Shown here: piece by piece, positions 57,916 through 64,000 of the stretch
Position numbering within the stretch: the first letter of the stretch is position 1
Layout of the letters: every line of letters starts with the position of its first letter
Assembly (NCBI RefSeq): GCF_032854445.1
Contig: NC_088307.1
Coordinates: 18,986,017 to 19,050,016, forward strand
DNA: 64,000 nucleotides
Origin: Liolophura sinensis
Taxonomy: Eukaryota; Mollusca; Polyplacophora; Chitonida; Chitonidae
Reading direction: 5' to 3'
Notes under the pieces: generated by a model
What the model saw: only the letters and a program-made list of their open reading frames with translations
Told to the model about the DNA's origin: nothing
Databases searched by the model: none
Position numbers and translations under genes: made by a program

Positions 57916-60900
57916 GTAAGTCATTCCATGAACGTTATCAATTTTTTTTTCCTATCTATATACAAAATTACACTATAAAAATTTAATTTTGTACACTATA
58001 AAACTTGTTTATACTTTTTATTATTTTTTTTTAGGAGGTAAGTACATATACTCATATTTTTTTCTTTAAATTGTTCAAGATATATGCTCTTTATCAGATT
58101 TATATTATTTCTTTGGTTTAAAATTACAAGTAACATTTCCTTGATAATGTCTAATTAGTAAATGTAAAGATCGATTTGATTGTGTACATTGCATAGAATA
58201 TATTAATTAGTATTTAAAAATTTTTTTGTATAGTGAACATATGTTATATCTGGTATGCTCCTTAAGACAGGCATTGAGACTTTATAGCTAAAGTGTGCTT
58301 GTTTGAAAACATGATTCTTCGGTGGCATTCGCATTTGGAAGATCATTCTTGTTTGTCTGGTTTGGGAGACGGGAAATTTTGGTAGCCATTGGTATACTAT
58401 GGGATCTGAGATAGGTTTTATTTCATTCAGTATTCAAAAGTACCCTAAATGATCTGAACTTTCGTCCATAAATAACTTGCTCATTTTTCCTGATTGTGAG
58501 AGTTCTGTTACTTTTAGAAAGGTGTTCAGAGGTTTGCTTGGAACATGGGATGATTCTCTCACTGTTAAGTTGTTAGCTTCAGCACCAAAAATGCGATTTT
58601 GCAACATTTAATCGCCTCTGAAAATGCACTTTTGTGGGCGAAATATTAAGTCATTTAGGGTTATTAAAATGATGTTATTACTGTTGTGGTAATTAAAACA
58701 TTCAGCTATTTAGTGTTGCTTGGCTTGTCTTCATTGGCACACTTTTGTTTGGAGATTATAGATCGATCTTCTTCACAGTATTCAGACTCCTCCCTGGCTG
58801 AGGATAACAAGTCCAGGGGACAATTCCACAAAGCAGTTTCTGACTTAAGTCAAAATTTCAATTCTCTTTACGATGCTTAGTTTTTTGGTACTGGAAGTTG
58901 AAATATGGACACGTTTGTCTAACAATAACATTGATGAGATGGACAAAATTTTTATTTCTAAAGCCAAAAAAGTAAGCTTTTTAAGATTGTATTTCAAATT
59001 TTGACTCAGAAATGGCTTTGTGGAATCGCCCCCTGATGGCTGTTTGCTACATTGTCATTGACTTTGAGACTACATGCACATGGTCGTGGCATTTATCAAG
59101 CGAAGGCAAGCATCCTAATTGTTAATGATTTATCGTTTGAGTGTCAAAAGTAGGTAAAATCCCAGTTGAAGCATCTTGATTGTTAGGGATATGGCCTTTG
59201 TTACTTAACAGGTTGAAAGTAGGTAAAATCTCAGTTGAAGCCTTTTCAATGTTAAGGATGCAGCCTTTTCATTGTTAAGCATAAAGCCTTTTCATATTGT
59301 TAAGGATGAAGGCTTTATTGCTTAACTGTGAAAAGTATGTGAAACCCTTCGGAAGCCATGCATTTGTTTCATGAAAGCAGATTTTGATTGAAATTTTTAC
59401 TAAAAATACTTATTTTTCTTAAATTTAACTTTTTCGTAAATTTTACTCAAATAGGCATGCTGGCATGTCGTTGTGGTATGTAAAGGCAAATTCAAAATTT
59501 GAAACTTCTCAGATACATGTAAATTGTAACAAGTAACAGCTCTGTTAAACTGACGAGACTTTAGTCAAAAACTGCTTTGTGACATTCAAAGAATCTGGCA
59601 GTGTATTTTGTGACTGAAATTGGAATAAAAGGGTTTTGTTGTACAGGTGTATCGTTGCGTGTTTGGTGAGATGCAAGATGTGCTGAAGTCGAATTTGGGG
59701 AAAAAGCATTTCACATGCGATTCCATTTGTAGTCACATTTGTTGATTTGGAGTTCAAATGTATTAAGAGAAAAATTACAAAATGTAGGTGTTTTCAGGGA
59801 GCTTGTTATACAATTGATCATCTCATTGCTTACATGGCATCTCTGCTTAGATGATCAAACTCTTAAGCTCGGAGTACTTGTGACCTTAAGATGCAGCTCA
59901 ATTCAACCCGATTTGGCGTGAGATATATAGATCAGTCTCAAAGGCGTATCACCTCAGGCGACTGGGAACATTCTCAGTACGACCATTTGTGTCATATCTT
60001 AAGCTCTTGTGCATACTCAGCTTCAAAGAATGGTGTGCAAATGTCAAAGTTTTGTGTGCAAATGTCAAAGGATGGTGTGCAAATGTGAAATTGTGGTGTG
60101 CAAATGTCAAAGGATGGTGTGCAAATGTCAAATTGTGGTGAGCAAATATCAGTGGTGTACAAATGTCAAAGGATGGTGTGCAAATGTCAAAGTGCGGATA
60201 TGGAAATATGAAGACAGGCTGTGGATGTTTCCAATGTGATGACATTAAGACTTAAGTTAATTAAGTATTCAATGGTGAGCTATGTTAGCTTTTCACCAGT
60301 TCTTGGATATGTAAATGTGTTTCTATGTGTCTTAATATGGTAATTAAGGTAAAGTGGCAATTTGTTGGTTTATGTGTGTGTAAGTATTTTTGGGTGAGGA
60401 AACAGAAGTAAGAGTTAAAGGTAAACAGAATTGATGCTGATTGACAGTGGAGGTAGGGTCCCCTGGGTTAAACCCAACAGCCTTCGTCATGCTTGAATAA
60501 ATGTACCACACCTAAAATCAGCCTAGGCTTGGCATAGCCTGGGCTTGCCCTATCTCTCACATCAGCCAATCAAAGTCGATTCTGTATCCCTTTAAGCAAA
60601 GTATAGACCTCATTTTCCTGGATGTGTAAATGTGGGAGTTTCTAGGAGTCTACAATAGTAATTAAGTGAGTGTATGCGGCGTCTACAAATATATGTGTAA
60701 CTGTTGGACGGGTGGTGACATGAGCTAACACTAGCGCGGCATGTAGTGTATCAAACTAATTGTACGGTGTTTTAGTGAGGTGAAGGAGTGACCAATGCCT
60801 TAGGGCACACTCTCTGTGGGGGGCTCGCTATATGATCACTGTGTATTAACTCTAGGTTAGAAGTGCCGGCTGCCGAAGTGACCGGCGTCTACCAAGCCGC

Positions 60901-60980
60901 GATCAAACTGAGGATCGGTGAGGTGACAGAGGCGTGTGCTCATTTCCTGGCTCAAAACCTCACGCCTGCCAACTGCCTAG
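57631..60980 (+). CDS. IVNS1ABP: IVNS1ABP-like BTB-Kelch protein, first two coding exons (frame-disrupted; 3' part outside window)
   Basis: Exon 57547-57915 (CDS from 57631) joins in phase 2 to 60856-60980. The first exon encodes the BTB/POZ domain: FENSSQRESLLRKLNVLRKN, QLCDVTLVV, a His-Arg pair, SVSPYLFDTFS, QVKLKGIGLHQ and FEHLLDYAYTSK. The second gives LEVPAAEVTGVYQAA and CAHFLAQNLTPANCLG, the end of BTB and the entry to BACK. The N-terminal FE..ES..KLN.LRK.GQ.CDV pattern and the SPYLF block resemble IVNS1ABP more than other KLHL proteins. The family protein is a BTB-BACK-Kelch protein linked to CUL3 ligases and to actin stability; in humans it binds influenza NS1. Six Kelch repeats are expected to the right. 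ATG 57631 has the strong context ACCATGG; ATG 57616 is in frame but weaker, and a TAA at 57598 closes the frame upstream. The frame changes near 57778-57785 and near 57879-57880, from sequence error or real mutation. Confidence 0.85.
58815..59034. mobile_element. MITE-4 copy with long terminal inverted repeats
   Basis: AGGGGACAATTCCACAAAGC at the left. The right end, inverted, reads AGGGGGCGATTCCACAAAGC. The arms continue through CATTTCTGA and GTCAAAATTT-like words. Confidence 0.85.
60024..60193 (+). repeat. Tandem repeat, 21-bp unit, about 8 copies
   Basis: Core GGTGTGCAAATGTCAAAGGA. Because the unit is a multiple of 3, both strands show repetitive chance frames (VCKCQRM and FAHHPLT words). 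Confidence 0.9.
60424..60586. mobile_element. MITE-3 copy, internally deleted
   Basis: Left AACAGAATTGATGCTGATTG, right CAAAGTCGATTCTGTA. Shares TGTACCACACCTAAAAT and AGCCTGGGCTTGC with 17780-18052. Confidence 0.7.
60856..60980 (+). CDS. IVNS1ABP: IVNS1ABP-like exon: BTB/BACK junction
   Basis: A 125-nt exon between acceptor TTAACTCTAG (ends 60855) and donor GTAGTG (60981), entering in phase 2 and leaving in phase 1. The frame is uninterrupted and encodes EVTGVYQAAIKLRIGEVTEA, typical of the helices that link BTB to BACK. It is visibly richer in CpG than its surroundings. Confidence 0.88.
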
Positions 60981-63900
60981 GTAGTGTCGATTGACCGCTC
61001 GGTCTTTCCCTCTCAGCAACAACAGCACCATCAACTGTCAAGTTGTCGAAGAAACATTTTTCACGCCTCCTATGCCATATCTGTAATGACCTTTACGTGT
61101 TGTAGATGTAGTTGTCTCCCCTTCGTAATTGTCTCCCCTTGTGTAGATTTTCAGTGCCTTGATGAGTTGAGTTTTTGTGGAAATGTGTTTTTCTGAAATT
61201 ATTTACAAGGCATTTGATGTACCCGAGTAGATTTATAAAAAAAAAACTTTATACAATGTTGTATGTTGACAATAGTTTACCATTTGAAAAAATTCCAAAT
61301 TAATTTTAGGTTCTGTGTTGACAATAGTTTACCATTTGTCAAAAATCTAAATTAATTTTCTTGCTCCATAAAATGGAATTGATTTGACATTCATCTTGAT
61401 GGTTTGATTTGCAAAGAAATTGTTGCCTTGCCTTTGGATACATGGTATGGCATGGGAGAGCGACTATTTTGAATGATGAATGTTGGGTTACGGCATAGCG
61501 TTTCTCATACATAAAAATTATCCCCTAAACATTCATCCAGCTCTATAATGTTAATAATTTTATATATGTTTTCTTTCACCAGGATTATCAAATAAAACTC
61601 CATTTAATTCTCCAATATTCATACCGATAAAAAACCTCTTGGCATTTCTTGCATATTATTATGGATTTTCGAACTTTTGGGAAAACTGCATTTTAACGCT
61701 CCAGTTCGAATTGTTTTACTTGCATGAATTACATTTAAGCTTTATGTTGCACTGTTATTGGAGTAAATGTTGAAGAATTAAGGAGTACATTATTTAACCA
61801 ATAGCACAACCTTATAATCTTTTATGGACAAATCCTTACAATAATTTAAATTGGCACTAATTTCAGTTTTGATTCTCTTAGTTCAGTTACTTTGAAATAA
61901 CATCCTTCAGAGTTAAATTAATTTGAAACAAAGTCAGTACTCTTTTTCACTTTTAAAGAAAATTTTCACTCATTCAGTTTTGATTCCTGTGTTCAGCTAC
62001 ATTCAGAGTACATTCTCCCGAGTTAAATTAATTTGAAACCAAATCAGTTGTTTTCTGCTTTCTGCGAAGCACTAATTTATCACTGTTTTGTCAGTCAGAT
62101 GTGTAAAGAGCTTAATTGCAGTGGAAAATTTAATATGTTACACAAAAATCAAACATAAAATTCATTTTCATCATGCGTATATTAAGGAATAACATTATTT
62201 TTAAATTCATTTTTCCAATTGTTTTTATCTGAACAATTGAACTAATTTTCTCGATAAGACTCGGAGAACTGCATGTGTATTCACCTGAATTTTTTCATGT
62301 GCATGTCCATACTAAGCATGTTTTCAATTTTACTCAGGTATGCATGTGTTAAAACTCCCTTTTTAGTATATTTATATATTATTCCCTGTCTTTTTCTATT
62401 CTTACTTCCCCAGACACTCCTGCATTTATTTCTATTTTTTAAAACCCCACTATTTGCCCAAAAAATTTTTTTGGCTACCCTTTCTTGTTGACTTCACTGC
62501 ATGTGTGCATGCTTTAATATTCTTAAGGATCGGGAGGTTCATTCTAATGTAATCTTTGAATGCCTTTGTTTTTCCTGGAATATTTTTACTTTCTTTGCTT
62601 TCAATTGGCCTGACATGGAGCAGTGTAATGCATTTGTGTTGCACTAACGCAAAATGATAGAAGCCCAGATTTTATAGATAGTCTTGATCACTATAGGCAT
62701 TATTTTGGTTTTCTTGAGCAGTGCTAACTTGTTCACTAATGCGCACCTCCCCCCCCACCCCCATCCCCAACCATATTAACTCTCAAGCTCGCACAATGCA
62801 ACATGAGCCTGGAATTTTTCAAAACTTTCAGTTTGTTCAAAATGTGCCCACCTTGTCTCCAATACTCACCCCAGCATCATGATGATTGTATTACGTGTGA
62901 CATTCCAAATTGTCCCTCTGTTATTTTTTTTTGAGACAAATTTTTACTATTATCTTGGAAGCACACGGCTGTCATTCCAAATATTTGTGCTATTTTTTCC
63001 CCCTCGCCCCAGAAAGAAATTTCACAACCTAAAGATTTTTTGCTTTATTTCTGAAATTGTTTTTACCCTTTCCAAAGGAGTAGAAGTTTCTTTTAACCCC
63101 ACCAAGAAGTCGTTTTTTTTTTTTTTTTTCCCTTGAAGTATTTTTTCCACTTCTTGAAGGATAACCCAAAATTCTTAAAAATCTGCAGTTTCCCGGGCAT
63201 GCACTATCATCTGTTACTATCTTTTGCTCTTCTCTTTCCTTGAAGGTTGGAGTTTTTAATTTCTCTCAGACTTCACCACCAGTTCATGGGCTTGCATTCA
63301 TGTATGCATGTATGCAAACAGGAAATTTTTGAACTGTATGAAAAGTTTTTGAAATTAATAAACATGGTGAACGTGTTCTTGATTCCACTTGAGACTGTTT
63401 GAATTCTCTCAGACTTTACAACTTTATGAGCTTGCATGCATGCAGTCATTTTTGGAATGATTTTTTTTTAAAAGTTCAGACAGCAGATTTTTTTTTCTGA
63501 ACAAAATTTAACGAACAAGGTGAACATTTTCTTGATATAAACAAGAAAGCTGTTGTTTTTTTTTTAGCAAGCGTGTTGATTACTTTCACATCCCCGCAAG
63601 GTCATCTTCAGTTGTTTAACTTTCAAATGTGATTTCAAAATCACACCTCCCCTTTGCCTACAAAACAACTAAAAATTTCTCTTTTAAATAAAAAGATAGC
63701 TGCTTTAAAAAAATTTGTAAGAAGTAAAAACCTTTAGTAGTTAGTAGCTAATTAAGTAGTTACTTGTTTTTATCTTTAAGGTATTCAGCGAAAATCTTTT
63801 ATTTTTTTCACACCGCACTCTCCAGTTTTGAAATTTACCAATAGAAAATGTTAGATAAAATATCACTTGATAAATATAGTTAATGATAATAGTACAAAAA

Positions 63901-64000
63901 TAATTTTTTAAACAACCCCCCTTAATTTGAATCCCCTTAATTTTTGTCATAGAGAAGAATTATTTTTTTTTTTGGAATTGACATACATTTATTTTTATTA
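60981..64000 (+). other. Following intron of the IVNS1ABP-like gene; no further exon seen
   Basis: Very AT-rich. Loose local duplications: GTTGACAATAGTTTACCATT twice (61266, 61317), a ~110-bp pair sharing GAGTTAAATTAATTTGAAAC (61910, 62018), and a pair sharing TCTCTCAGACTT (63261, 63405). C-rich run at 62747-62767. BACK and Kelch exons must lie beyond the window. Confidence 0.55.

Larger units (their letters stand above)
57916..60855 (+). other. Intron of the IVNS1ABP-like gene
   Basis: 2,940 bp between GTAAGT and CTCTAG. Carries a MITE-4 copy, a 21-bp tandem repeat and a MITE-3 copy. A stretch at 58500-58660 resembles 3730-3900 and may be another old repeat. Confidence 0.8.

Noticed and set aside
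59949-60245. 98-codon minus-strand and 76-codon plus-strand repetitive ORFs
   Set aside because: Both come from the 21-bp tandem repeat, whose length is a multiple of 3.

Overview
This is eukaryotic nuclear DNA from a spiralian animal, most probably a mollusc. The window is AT-rich, is mostly non-coding, has short exons in long introns, and is packed with short interspersed repeats. Two tRNA-derived SINE families look like those common in gastropod and bivalve genomes: one ends in a Meta-like tail with (AAAT)n, the other ends near GTTAAGTACGACGTTAAAC. No species can be named from the sequence alone. Nearly all long open frames are chance or repeat-derived; the two real genes are split into exons too short to stand out as ORFs.

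Layout. (1) 577-5694, minus strand: five consecutive coding exons of a C9orf78/TLS1-like gene (a spliceosome-associated protein), giving residues 1-141, with the 3' half lying left of the window. Every splice site and phase fits. (2) About 5.7-12.2 kb: the head-to-head intergenic region and probable promoter zone. It holds a CpG-denser block at 6.6-7.1 kb, an imperfect foldback repeat at 7.4-7.8 kb and several SINEs. (3) 12-57.5 kb: repeat-rich DNA, inferred to be long 5' introns of the gene on the right. It includes a well-formed candidate non-coding exon (23237-23423), a cluster of ~220 bp MITEs at 20-22.4 kb, a 3' fragment of a non-LTR retrotransposon (24.3 kb), a 31-bp minisatellite (27.3-27.8 kb), a perfect 117-bp inverted repeat (30.9/31.7 kb), a decayed Penelope-like element (about 40.0-43.4 kb) and a 36/40-bp minisatellite with higher-order structure (54.06-55.05 kb). 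(4) 57547-60980, plus strand: two coding exons of an IVNS1ABP-type BTB-Kelch gene (BTB domain, then the start of the BACK region). The first exon carries two small frame disruptions. The rest of the gene lies to the right.

The two genes are divergently transcribed and have no obvious joint function. I found no evidence of a new multi-gene biological system. The points most worth checking are the two hidden genes, the frameshifts in a conserved exon, the perfect inverted repeat, the MITE families and the internal duplication in the Penelope-like element. Element boundaries were read by eye and are approximate unless a terminal repeat or target duplication fixes them.
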